Positions 32,046 through 40,448 of a stretch of 55,802 nt of DNA are shown in pieces. The position numbers and the translations under genes were made by a program. The stretch lies in the NCBI GenBank assembly GCA_000773965.1, contig JRUP01000037.1, positions 1 to 55,802 of the forward strand. The letters run 5' to 3'. Below the pieces are notes generated by a model. The model was given only the letters and a program-made list of their open reading frames with translations. It searched no databases and was not told the DNA's origin. The DNA is from Enterobacter cancerogenus. Lineage in GTDB: Bacteria > Pseudomonadota > Gammaproteobacteria > Enterobacterales > Enterobacteriaceae. Within the stretch, counting starts at the first letter, position 1. Each line of letters starts with the position of its first letter.

Positions 32046-32939
32046 CTAAGACAGATTCAGAAATTCAATCACTTGTCGCACTTCCCGTTGATCTTCACTG
32101 GATAATGCCCGTAGTGGGCGTGGCAAATTATTCTCGTCCGCCAGGCTCAGGAGAGCCGCTGCAGCCGCCATCACTCGGATACTTCCGCCATGCTGACGGA
32201 ACAGCGCCCAAAGCGGGGCTAACCGTTGGGACTGCTCGGCGACTGCAGTGAAATCCCCTGCCTGAGCGGCTCGGGTAAGCGCTAATGCCGTGTTGGGGAA
32301 CAAGCCACCACACACGGAATACCAAACCTCACATCCTGCCATCAGACCGTTACCCGCTGAGGCATCGCCGCTGACGCCGATACTAATGTGTTCAGGCAGT
32401 TGCGCACGCAGTGCGCTCACCCGCTGGGTAGCCGCTGACATTTGGTCAGGAACACCGGGGATTTTTATCGAAGCTATGTTGGAAAGCGCGGCTATCCGTG
32501 CGTAGAGCGCATCGGAAAACTGTGTGTGCGTCGTGCCGGGGTTGTCATAAACGCAAATGGGCACCGAGACGTGCTGAACCACCTCGGCATAAAAATTAAA
32601 CACTTCTTCTTCGGTGAGCTTTTGGTACGAAACTACCGGCAATAGCAGAGCCCTTACGCCTGCCTGCTGCGCATCATCAGCCAGCCGCAACACTTCATCA
32701 GTGCTAATCGCGCCAATGCTGACCATTACCGGAATACCGTCTGCATGCTGGACCGCAAGTGTCGCCACGCGCTTGCGTTGCTCTCGGGAGAAGTAGGCAT
32801 AGCTGCCGGTTGAACCCAGCACGCCCAGCGAGTCGACCTTAGCGGCAGTCAATCGCGCCAGAATCTTTAGAAAGGATTGTTCGTCGATGCCTGTAGCATT
32901 GACGGGGGTCAGTGGGAACGCACTAAGACCTGAAAACAT
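32046..32939 (-). CDS. Dihydrodipicolinate synthase/KDG aldolase family protein
   Basis: The 297-residue TIM-barrel protein has the family's Schiff-base lysine (Lys159 in IASIKIPG) and active-site tyrosine (Tyr131 in ICVYDNPGTT). The GxxGS segment (LGSTGSYAYFSREQR, 41-55) replaces the GTTGE of true DapA, which argues for another keto-acid substrate. Members cleave 2-keto-3-deoxy sugar acids, N-acetylneuraminate or related compounds, or condense pyruvate with an aldehyde. AGGAG precedes the ATG by six bases. It stands alone between DUF1471 copy 4 and the gluconate-dehydrogenase operon; a KDG aldolase role alongside the nearby dehydratase is plausible but unproved. Confidence 0.82.
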   Translation of the reverse strand: MFSGLSAFPLTPVNATGIDEQSFLKILARLTAAKVDSLGVLGSTGSYAYFSREQRKRVATLAVQHADGIPVMVSIGAISTDEVLRLADDAQQAGVRALLLPVVSYQKLTEEEVFNFYAEVVQHVSVPICVYDNPGTTHTQFSDALYARIAALSNIASIKIPGVPDQMSAATQRVSALRAQLPEHISIGVSGDASAGNGLMAGCEVWYSVCGGLFPNTALALTRAAQAGDFTAVAEQSQRLAPLWALFRQHGGSIRVMAAAAALLSLADENNLPRPLRALSSEDQREVRQVIEFLNLS

Positions 32940-32990
32940 AGCCAGCTCCTGTTAGATAACGCAAAAGCGCATCTTAACAACAGCTGGCTA

Positions 32991-33006
32991 TTTGTCATAG
33001 GACAAA
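32991..33006 (-). terminator. Hairpin after the gluconate-dehydrogenase operon
   Basis: TTTGTC and GACAAA pair around ATAG four bases after the last cytochrome stop, with an outer GCTGGC/GTCAGC partial stem. A weak terminator candidate for the long minus-strand operon. Confidence 0.45.
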
Positions 33007-33010
33007 GCCG

Positions 33011-34339
33011 TCAGCGTTTGTCCCTTTTTCTAAATCTCAACCAAATCAGCCCGAACACCACAATGATACCCGCAGCAATCATGCCAATCCGCGATACCAG
33101 CATCAAAGGTGACGCGTCACCGCCCGCGCGCAATGATTTCACACGCTCCTCAGAGATTTGCACCTTACTGTGACCGATATCCTGCATCACATAGTTAGTG
33201 ACGGCAGCCACCTGATGATCATTAAGCTCACCGGCAAAGCCAATCATCCCCTGATCGTGTTCTGGCCATACGCCATCCAATACCGCCATCGCCACATTAT
33301 CGGCGTTAGGCTTGTTGAGCACCGGATGATTCTGCAACGCTGGCAAACCGTTTAGCCCTTCACCCGTCAGGTTATGGCAGGAGGCACAGTTGTTGCGATA
33401 GATCTGCTCGCCCTCATTGACCGCAGCCTGTGGCGTGTCATCGCCCCGCACTGGCGTCCAGTGATTCGTCGGTGCTGGCTCAGCCGCAGCACTATCCTGC
33501 GGCAGCAGATACGTTGCAATAGCCTGACGATCTGCTGGCGTCATGCGCGAGAAGCTTTTATCAATGGCTTCGAGCATCGGACCGCCCGCCGTGGCGCCGT
33601 TGCTGGCATGGCCTGTCGCCAGATACTGCGCCAGCATGTCACGCGTCCAGTGCGGTTTGCCCTGTAGCGCAGATGCCGTGATATCAGGTGCAAACCAGGT
33701 ACCGAGTGACGCACCCTGCAAGTTTTTGTCCTGCTGTTCCGCCATCAGGAAATTACGCGGCGTGTGGCAGGTGCTGCAGTGGGTTAACCCCTGCACCAGA
33801 TAGGCGCCGCGATTCCACTCATCCGACTGTTTGGCATCTGGCTGAAACGGTTTGCTGTCGAGGAACAACAGGTTCCACGCCGCCATGCTGAAACGCAGAT
33901 TGAACGGGAATGGCAGCGCAGTTTTCTCTGGCTGCACATCCACCGGCTGCACGCCCTGCATAAAGTAGGCGTACAAAGCAGCGACATCTTCATCGGTCAG
34001 CTTCGCATAAGCGGTATAAGGCATCGCCGGATAAAGCTGACTGCCATCACCGCGAACCCCTTTACGCAACGCATCGGCAAACTGCTGCTCGCTGTATTGG
34101 CCGATCCCTGCCGTTTTAGAGGGGGTGATATTGGTACTGAAGATCGTGCCCAACGGGCTGGCAATCGCATGGCCGCCACTGAACGGCGCTTTACCCTCTT
34201 CGGTGTGACACGCGCCGCAGTCACCGGCAATCGCCAGATACTCGCCACGTTTAATAAGCTGCTGATCTTCGGCATGCGCCTGTGAAACCGCTAACGCCAA
34301 ACTGCCTGCGGCAAGCAGGGCTTTCCAGTGCTTAGCCAT
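33011..34339 (-). CDS. Gluconate/ketogluconate dehydrogenase complex A, triheme cytochrome c subunit
   Basis: The 442-residue protein has a signal peptide (LLAAGSLALAVSQAHA), three heme-c motifs (CGACH near residue 41, CSTCH near 188 and CASCH near 319) and a C-terminal membrane anchor (GMIAAGIIVVFGLIWLRF) before a basic tail. This is the standard layout of the membrane-anchored cytochrome that passes electrons from the FAD subunit to ubiquinone. The start overlaps the end of the FAD-subunit gene by eight bases. It is third in the small-large-cytochrome order and the last gene of the six-gene minus-strand block. Confidence 0.93.
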   Translation of the reverse strand: MAKHWKALLAAGSLALAVSQAHAEDQQLIKRGEYLAIAGDCGACHTEEGKAPFSGGHAIASPLGTIFSTNITPSKTAGIGQYSEQQFADALRKGVRGDGSQLYPAMPYTAYAKLTDEDVAALYAYFMQGVQPVDVQPEKTALPFPFNLRFSMAAWNLLFLDSKPFQPDAKQSDEWNRGAYLVQGLTHCSTCHTPRNFLMAEQQDKNLQGASLGTWFAPDITASALQGKPHWTRDMLAQYLATGHASNGATAGGPMLEAIDKSFSRMTPADRQAIATYLLPQDSAAAEPAPTNHWTPVRGDDTPQAAVNEGEQIYRNNCASCHNLTGEGLNGLPALQNHPVLNKPNADNVAMAVLDGVWPEHDQGMIGFAGELNDHQVAAVTNYVMQDIGHSKVQISEERVKSLRAGGDASPLMLVSRIGMIAAGIIVVFGLIWLRFRKRDKR

Positions 34340-35936
34340 GTTGCGTCTCCTGCAGGATTTTGTCAGCGGTACGAAGGGCCAGCGCCATTGCCGTTAGCGT
34401 GACGTTACAGGTGCCCACCGTTGGCATCACACCGGTGCCGACCATAAACAGGTTTTGATGGTCGTGCGCGCGTCCCCAGGCATCAGTGACGCTGGTAGCC
34501 GGATCGAGTCCCATCGAGAGTGTGCCGGTGATGTGCTGGCGGTTGGAAAACTTGCCGCTCTTGCTGTGCTTAATGTTGGTCGCGCCGAGTTTGGCCGCAA
34601 TCGCATCATAGCATTCACGGGTTTTCGCGGTGCCTTTGATGACATAGTCGTTCACGTCCCAATACAGCGATGGCGTGGGTAAACCCAGCTCGTCTTTGTT
34701 GCTGCTCAAGGTCACGCGGTTGTTCGGATCGGGTAACTGCTCCAGCGCATTTTTGATGCTAAGGCGACGCGCGGCGCGGAAGCGAATCGCTTCCTGCAAC
34801 TTCTTGCCAAACAGCCCTTCCGCCAGCGCTTCTTTAGTCACTGAGGCAACCTGTGAAGCGTTAGAGATATCGATACGGAACGGTGAATGTTCGCTGCGGA
34901 AATCGCCGTCACGGAACTGACCAATCGAACAAGGACTCACCGGGCCACGTCCTGGCCAAATCTCTTCATCGACGTCAAACGTCACGCCTATCGCCGGGTG
35001 ATCGCACAGGTTGCGACCCACATTATCGTGCGCGTTGGCGATACCGTTCGGGAATTTATCGCTGACAGACATCAGCAGCAGTTTTGGGGTTTCAATCGCG
35101 TTGGCGGCCAGTACAAAGGTTTCAGCCGTGACACGATGGCTGACTTTGTTCCAGTCATAGTAATTGGCTGCCACGATATTGCCCTTGGCATCGTGCTCCA
35201 GCTGATACACCACCGCTTCGGTGATCACTTTCACGCCGCTGTTTTCAGCATGCTGTGCGGCAATCCCGCCGTGATACTGGGCGTCGATTGGGCAAAGCGG
35301 CATGCAGTTGTTATTGCCGCAGCAGGCCGGACGGCCATCGTAACTGTGGCTGTTGCGACCCGTGCTGTCATCGAGCACGGTGAAGTCGGGTGCCAGGCGT
35401 GCGGTCACGCGTTGCTGCAACCAGGACGCCGGCACGCGCTCCATCGGATAAGGTTTGCTGCGCGGCGAACCATTGTCCGGCGATCCGCCGACACCCGCGA
35501 TCACTTCCGCCTGATAGTAGTACTCTTCCAGGTCGTCATAGCCAATTGGCCAATCTTTGCCGACGCCATACTGGCTGTGCTGACGGAAGTCGTTGGGAAC
35601 AAAGCGCCACAACTGCGCCGCCCAGTGCCAGCTGGTGCCACCAAACATGCGGATGTACTGCGCAGCAAACGGATGCGGTCCGGCCTGATGCAGATAATCA
35701 TTCGGTTCCGGCGTATAGCGCGGATGCGGTGCCTTGGGTGAGAACGGATACGGCGACATAAAGTCAGATTTGAACGCCGACGCACGGAAACGCTCAACCA
35801 GCTGATCGCGTGCTACTTTCGGGCCGGACTCCAGTAATAGTACTGATTTGCCTGCTTTTGCCAGACGGGTCGCCAGCAGCGAGCCGTTAACGCCCGCGCC
35901 GATCACAACCACATCAGCGGAATTATGGTTTTTCAT
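34332..35936 (-). CDS. Gluconate/ketogluconate dehydrogenase complex A, FAD subunit (GMC type)
   Basis: The 534-residue protein has an N-terminal FAD-binding GAGVNG motif (VVVIGAGVNGSLLATRLAKA) and the C-terminal GMC half ending GVMPTVGTCNVTLTAMALA. A cysteine cluster (PACCGNNNCMPLCPIDAQ near residues 205-222) corresponds to the iron-sulphur ligands seen in FAD-dependent aldose/aldonate dehydrogenases of this type. It has no signal peptide of its own; it is exported with the Tat small subunit. It oxidises gluconate, 2-ketogluconate or a related aldose or aldonate at the periplasmic face; the exact substrate is not predictable from sequence. Confidence 0.92.
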   Translation of the reverse strand: MKNHNSADVVVIGAGVNGSLLATRLAKAGKSVLLLESGPKVARDQLVERFRASAFKSDFMSPYPFSPKAPHPRYTPEPNDYLHQAGPHPFAAQYIRMFGGTSWHWAAQLWRFVPNDFRQHSQYGVGKDWPIGYDDLEEYYYQAEVIAGVGGSPDNGSPRSKPYPMERVPASWLQQRVTARLAPDFTVLDDSTGRNSHSYDGRPACCGNNNCMPLCPIDAQYHGGIAAQHAENSGVKVITEAVVYQLEHDAKGNIVAANYYDWNKVSHRVTAETFVLAANAIETPKLLLMSVSDKFPNGIANAHDNVGRNLCDHPAIGVTFDVDEEIWPGRGPVSPCSIGQFRDGDFRSEHSPFRIDISNASQVASVTKEALAEGLFGKKLQEAIRFRAARRLSIKNALEQLPDPNNRVTLSSNKDELGLPTPSLYWDVNDYVIKGTAKTRECYDAIAAKLGATNIKHSKSGKFSNRQHITGTLSMGLDPATSVTDAWGRAHDHQNLFMVGTGVMPTVGTCNVTLTAMALALRTADKILQETQHG

Positions 35937-35956
35937 AACGACATTACTCTTCTAGA

Positions 35957-36457
35957 TCAGGGCTGTTGCGCCCAGCTACCACATTTGCCGTAGGAGAAAC
36001 TCGGCGGTACTAATTTGTCATCCACCAGCAGATTGGCGAGCGTGTTCACGTAGGTGACATACAGCGCGTGATTGCCCTTGCCGACCACACCGTTGTACCA
36101 ACCACCGAGTATCGCTTTGGCTAACTTTTCGCTGTCCGCATCCGAGACAAACGCCAGGTGATCTTGCTGCAGCAGTTCTGGCTGGTTTTGCAGTAACGCC
36201 TTCAACTGTGCCAGCGCAGGGAGAAAACCTTTCTGCGTCTGACTCAGGGCCAAAAGCAGCGCACGCCCAACGGTGGCGTTCAGGGATTCTTGTTGCGTCA
36301 GCAGTTGTGAAATCTGCATAAAATCATCCAGCCCAGCCACATTGGTCGGTGACTGGGCGGCGTGAAGGCGCGGCAACGGCAAAAGCTGGCCTGCGGCGCT
36401 GGCGATCGTCACCAGCCCGACCATCTTCAACACGCGGCGGCGTGAGTAGTGCTTCAT
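35957..36457 (-). CDS. Gluconate/ketogluconate dehydrogenase complex A, small (gamma) subunit
   Basis: The 166-residue protein opens with a twin-arginine signal (SRRRVLKMVGLVTIASAAG) and continues as the helical gluconate-dehydrogenase subunit 3 family, with a conserved GGWYNGVVGKGNHALYVTYVNTLA block near residues 115-140. The Tat signal carries the folded FAD subunit across the membrane. It is the first gene of complex A; the gap to the preceding cytochrome of complex B is 56 bases, so one long transcript is possible. It is shorter than its paralogue in complex B and distinctly diverged. Confidence 0.9.
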   Translation of the reverse strand: MKHYSRRRVLKMVGLVTIASAAGQLLPLPRLHAAQSPTNVAGLDDFMQISQLLTQQESLNATVGRALLLALSQTQKGFLPALAQLKALLQNQPELLQQDHLAFVSDADSEKLAKAILGGWYNGVVGKGNHALYVTYVNTLANLLVDDKLVPPSFSYGKCGSWAQQP

Positions 36458-36513
36458 AATGTCTTCCAGTAAAAACGTCGCCTGCCATCACAGGCGACAG
36501 AATAAAATCGAAT

Positions 36514-37893
36514 CTATTTTTTATGTCTGCGGCGCATCAGCCACCACATCAGCAGTGCAATTACCACCAACGCACCGACGCCTACCCCGACCTGCGCCAG
36601 CATTACCAGTGGTGATGACGGTCCTCCACGACGGATCTCCGCCACCTGATCAGGTGAGACGGTTGCATCAACATTACCGTAGTGATGCAAGATCCAGTTC
36701 GACAACGTGGCAACTTGCTGATCATCAAGCTGATTCAGTGCGTTCGGCTGCGAACCAAACGGCGGCATAAACACATCACCTTCGGCGGTATGACGCTGGA
36801 CACCGTAAAGAATGGTGGCAATCAGGTTCGACGGATTACGCTCTGCTGTAGCACTATTATGGAATAGGCTCGGATAAAACGCGTCTTTGGTTCCCTGGCC
36901 GCTGCTGCCGTGACAAGATGCGCAATTGCCGGAGAACAGGCGAGCACCGTCATCGCTGGTGGGCGCGTTAAATGCATCACCACGGAACGCCACCAGATTT
37001 TCAGCTGCTTTCCCCTGTTCGAAGCGCGAAGCGCCGCTCGCAGGTGCATCTTTGTCCGTCACGCTGCCCATGTATTCGGCAATGGCGGCCAAATCAGCAT
37101 CCGATAAGTGCTGGAAGCTATGCGTTATTGCCTCCGCCATGCTGCCAGCGGCCTGCGCTTTCCCCGCCAGACGGCCGGTTTTCAGGTAAGTGACAAGATC
37201 CTGTTGCGACCATTGGCCAATACCGCTCACCGCGTTGGCGGTGATATTCGGCGCGAACCACGGGCCGACCTGCGCACCAGTAAAGGCATCACCCTCTTTC
37301 TCCTGCATCAGGAAACCGCGTGGGGTGTGGCAAGTGCTACAGTGCGCTGCGCCATCCACCAGATAACGACCGCGATTCCAGCTGTCAGACTTTGTTGTGT
37401 CCGCTGTGTATCCCGGCGCTTTCAGGAACAGCGCGTTCCAGAACATCATCGAAAAGCGCAGATTCAACGGGAACGGCAGATGGGTCTCTTCCGTGGTGTT
37501 ATCCACCGGCTGCACGCCTGACATCAAGTAGGCGTACAGCGCATGCACATCTTCATCCGTTAAAGTGGCGTACGCGGTGTAAGGCATCGCCGGATAAAGA
37601 TTGGCGCCATCGGCACGCACACCTTTACGCAGCGCATCAGCAAATTGCTGCTCACTGTAGTTGCCAATCCCTGCGACCTTCGACGGCGTGATGTTGGTGG
37701 CGATGATTTCACCCACCGGTGATTCAATCGCTTTGCCACCGGCGAAGGGTTTACCGTGTTCAGAGGTATGACAGGCAGTACAATCTGAGGCTACCGCTAA
37801 ATATTCACCTTTTTTGACCAAGGCATCATCAGCGGCATGAGCGGCACCACTTGCCAGGGCGAGGACCAGCGCGATCTGTTTTAGCTTTAACAT
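36514..37893 (-). CDS. Gluconate/ketogluconate dehydrogenase complex B, triheme cytochrome c subunit
   Basis: The 459-residue protein has a signal peptide (LKQIALVLALASGAAHA) and three heme-c motifs (CTACH, CSTCH and CASCH), with methionine ligands likely in the downstream MPYTAY-type loops. A C-terminal anchor (VGVGALVVIALLMWWLM) precedes RRRHKK. It resembles the complex A cytochrome throughout but is 17 residues longer, with an extra segment before the third heme. The start lies two bases after the FAD-subunit stop. It delivers electrons from complex B to the quinone pool. Confidence 0.93.
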   Translation of the reverse strand: MLKLKQIALVLALASGAAHAADDALVKKGEYLAVASDCTACHTSEHGKPFAGGKAIESPVGEIIATNITPSKVAGIGNYSEQQFADALRKGVRADGANLYPAMPYTAYATLTDEDVHALYAYLMSGVQPVDNTTEETHLPFPLNLRFSMMFWNALFLKAPGYTADTTKSDSWNRGRYLVDGAAHCSTCHTPRGFLMQEKEGDAFTGAQVGPWFAPNITANAVSGIGQWSQQDLVTYLKTGRLAGKAQAAGSMAEAITHSFQHLSDADLAAIAEYMGSVTDKDAPASGASRFEQGKAAENLVAFRGDAFNAPTSDDGARLFSGNCASCHGSSGQGTKDAFYPSLFHNSATAERNPSNLIATILYGVQRHTAEGDVFMPPFGSQPNALNQLDDQQVATLSNWILHHYGNVDATVSPDQVAEIRRGGPSSPLVMLAQVGVGVGALVVIALLMWWLMRRRHKK

Positions 37894-37895
37894 GA

Positions 37896-39524
37896 TTACG
37901 CCTCCTGAGCCTGTTTAACGATGGCATCTGCGGCTTTAAAGGCGAGCGCCACCATCGTCAAGGTGCTGTTACCGCAGGCGGTACTTGCCATCGCCCCGCC
38001 GCCCGGCAGGAACAGATTGCGGTGATCGTGAGCGCGACATTCGTTATCCACCACCGAATTAGCCGGGTCGTTACCCATGATGGTGCCACCCATGATGTGC
38101 TTGCTCTGGTTGAATTGTTTCGAGAACTTCTTATCGACCGCGCCCATTGCTTCGGCAATCTTGTCAGCGATCGGTTTGGAGTAGTTCTGGTACGAACGGC
38201 GAACATAGTCGCCCACATTGTAGTGAATGGCCGGTTTCGGCAGACCAAGCCAATCCTTTTTATCGCTCAGCGTCAGGCGGTTATTGGCATCCGGCAGGAT
38301 CTCATGCGCCAGCACGATATCGGCGGTACAGGCGGTCATGCGGCGGATCTCTTCATCCAGTGCTTTACCCACCAGCCCTTTCTCAAGCGCGCCAAAGGTC
38401 ACAAAGCGGTTACGCGCAAAGTTGTTGAAGCGGAAGTAAGCGCCAGCGTGCTCAGAACGGAAATCTCCCTGCGAGGTTTCCATAATGCCGCTGTTTACAA
38501 CCGGCCCGACGCCCGCCCAATACGGCTCATCCAGCGTCACGGTCATGGTGATTTGTGGATGGTCCATCATATTGCGGCCGACCTGATCGGAGCTGTTAGC
38601 AATGCCGTTTGGATTGCGCGAGTCAGCTGACATCAGCAGCAGTTTCGGCGTCTCCAACCCGTTACAGGCGATGATGAACAACTTGCCGCTGACGCGATGC
38701 GTTTGCTTGTGCTGGTCGTAATAATGCACCGCTTCGATGCGATTGCTGACGTTGGTTTCAATACGCCACACCACCGCGTTATCGAGGATGGTGGCGCCTT
38801 TGGCTTCAAGGCGAGAAAGCGCGGTCGCACCGTCGTACTTGGCACCGACCGGACAAACCGGCACGCAGTTGTTATTGGCACAGCAGGCTGGACGATCGTC
38901 ATAGGACATGCCGCTGTTGCGCGCTTGTGCAGTCGGAATGTTATGCAGCCCCAGCTTTTCGCGCACCACCTCGGTAAAGCGGGCTTCACCAGGACCAAAT
39001 GGCAGCGCCGGCATTGGATAAGGCTTGGATCGCAGTGGTGGCCATTGCAGAGCCGGATCGTCAGGTCCGCAAATGCCCAGTTTGTACTCTGCGCGCGCGT
39101 AATAAGGTTCAAGCGTCGCGTAATCAAACGCCCAGTCACGCCCCACGCCATAACGCGAATGCAGCTGCATATCCGCTGGGGTTAAGCGCCAGCAAGTACC
39201 GGCCCAGTGCCAGGTCGAACCACCGGCATAGCGCACGTAGCTTTGCGCATAAGAGTCTTCACCGCTTAATTGCAGATACCCTTTGCCCGCCCCTGCCGGT
39301 TCCGGATGCGGAGCCCAATCGCGGGACGGGTAGCACTCAATCGGGTTGCCTTTGGCCGCCAGGGGTAGATTGCGATAATTTTCAACGATTTCGGCACGCG
39401 AAACGCGCGGACCGGCTTCCAGCATCAATACCGGAATGCCGGCATCAAGCAGTTGCTCAGCGATCACCACACCGACCACGCCGGTGCCAACGATCACCAC
39501 GGGTGACTGAGAAGTAGCTGCCAT
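37896..39524 (-). CDS. Gluconate/ketogluconate dehydrogenase complex B, FAD subunit (GMC type)
   Basis: The 542-residue protein has the FAD motif GTGVVG (VVIVGTGVVGVVIAEQLLDA), the cysteine cluster PACCANNNCVPVCPVGAKYD near residues 213-232, and the GMC C-terminus ending STACGNSTLTMVALAFKAAD. It is clearly paralogous to, but well diverged from, the complex A subunit, so the duplication is old and the two may oxidise different substrates, for example gluconate and 2-ketogluconate. It lacks a signal and should be co-exported by the Tat small subunit upstream. Confidence 0.92.
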   Translation of the reverse strand: MAATSQSPVVIVGTGVVGVVIAEQLLDAGIPVLMLEAGPRVSRAEIVENYRNLPLAAKGNPIECYPSRDWAPHPEPAGAGKGYLQLSGEDSYAQSYVRYAGGSTWHWAGTCWRLTPADMQLHSRYGVGRDWAFDYATLEPYYARAEYKLGICGPDDPALQWPPLRSKPYPMPALPFGPGEARFTEVVREKLGLHNIPTAQARNSGMSYDDRPACCANNNCVPVCPVGAKYDGATALSRLEAKGATILDNAVVWRIETNVSNRIEAVHYYDQHKQTHRVSGKLFIIACNGLETPKLLLMSADSRNPNGIANSSDQVGRNMMDHPQITMTVTLDEPYWAGVGPVVNSGIMETSQGDFRSEHAGAYFRFNNFARNRFVTFGALEKGLVGKALDEEIRRMTACTADIVLAHEILPDANNRLTLSDKKDWLGLPKPAIHYNVGDYVRRSYQNYSKPIADKIAEAMGAVDKKFSKQFNQSKHIMGGTIMGNDPANSVVDNECRAHDHRNLFLPGGGAMASTACGNSTLTMVALAFKAADAIVKQAQEA

Positions 39525-39544
39525 ATTTTATCTTCTTTTATTGG

Positions 39545-40084
39545 TCAGAATTGCGGTACGGGAAGAACCGGTGTGTTGGTGCGCTGCCAGTTGTTTGGCC
39601 CACTGATGCCGTAAGACGGAATCGTGATGGTGTCCATCGTGGTGTGCCAGGTCAGCGCCTGTTCATAAGCGAACGCTTTTGCCGAACGTTTCGGTTCGAG
39701 GCAGCCGGTGTACCAGCCAAAGATGATTTTGTGCGCCAGTTGCTGCAAAGCACCTTCCGGAATCGCCGGGAAGAAATCTTCAACGATCTGCGCCTTATTG
39801 GCTTTGGCAATCGCCAGCAGATGATTGAGATTTGTCATGAGTTCCGGCTGTTCGAGTTCCAACAGCGCCAACATGCGCTGCCCGACCGCATCATCCAGTT
39901 TGTGATTGACCAGAAGACGAGATATCTGCATGAAAGGAATGAAATTTTTCGACGAGTCTGCAAACGCCAAACGCGGAAGCGCCGAGGTAATCAGGCCGCC
40001 AGCCACGATCACAGCGCCGGACAGTAACACTCTCCGACGTGACAACTTGACCTCACCGAGTGGCAGGTCTTGCGAAGTACTCAT
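39545..40084 (-). CDS. Gluconate/ketogluconate dehydrogenase complex B, small (gamma) subunit
   Basis: The ATG at 40084 is preferred to the longer frame because the protein then begins MSTSQDLPLGEVKLSRRRVL with a twin-arginine signal (SRRRVLLSGAVIVAGGL) in normal position; GGGA lies upstream. The 179-residue product shares the GWYTGCLEPKRSAKAFAYEQAL-type block with its complex A paralogue. It opens the whole six-gene dehydrogenase block (40084 down to 33011). The promoter should lie in the AT-rich stretch 40085-40400. Confidence 0.9.
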   Translation of the reverse strand: MSTSQDLPLGEVKLSRRRVLLSGAVIVAGGLITSALPRLAFADSSKNFIPFMQISRLLVNHKLDDAVGQRMLALLELEQPELMTNLNHLLAIAKANKAQIVEDFFPAIPEGALQQLAHKIIFGWYTGCLEPKRSAKAFAYEQALTWHTTMDTITIPSYGISGPNNWQRTNTPVLPVPQF

Positions 40085-40401
40085 GGTGTATCCCTGGTTA
40101 GTGACACGCTCAAAATCCCCCGCAAAACGGAGGAAAAAATATCTAATTGATTGATATAACGTAAAACACCCGCCGATTAACAATCACGCAACGCAACGTT
40201 AATCAGTTACCTTAGAAACGCACGGGTTTTTAATATAATAAATAGATCCTAAACAAAATCCATACGTAATGATGTTTTCGAATCAAAAATGAGTGGGATT
40301 GGGCAGGAAAAATGGTGGTGTAATCATTTTGAGTGATGTAAGTCGCAGTAAGTCTTTAACAAAATGCGATTGAGACCGGATTGGAGTGTAAGAGCGAACT
40401 T
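40085..40401. other. Intergenic region with the dehydrogenase-block promoter
   Basis: No gene is visible in this AT-rich stretch. The promoter of the six-gene dehydrogenase block must lie here, but I can identify no convincing operator or activator site. Confidence 0.4.
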
Positions 40402-40433
40402 AAAAAAACCGCCATCTCTATGAGACAGCGGCC
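40402..40433 (-). terminator. Terminator of the inositol-type operon
   Basis: On the minus strand CCGC...GTCTC pairs with GAGA...GCGG around ATA (two mismatches), followed by seven T residues, 15 bases after the TIM-barrel stop. A good rho-independent terminator. Confidence 0.75.
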
Positions 40434-40448
40434 TTAATTTGATAAAAC

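Noticed and set aside
34887..35741. 284-codon plus-strand ORF antisense to the FAD-subunit gene
   Set aside because: The opposite strand encodes a full GMC dehydrogenase with all motifs; the long antisense frame follows from its codon bias.
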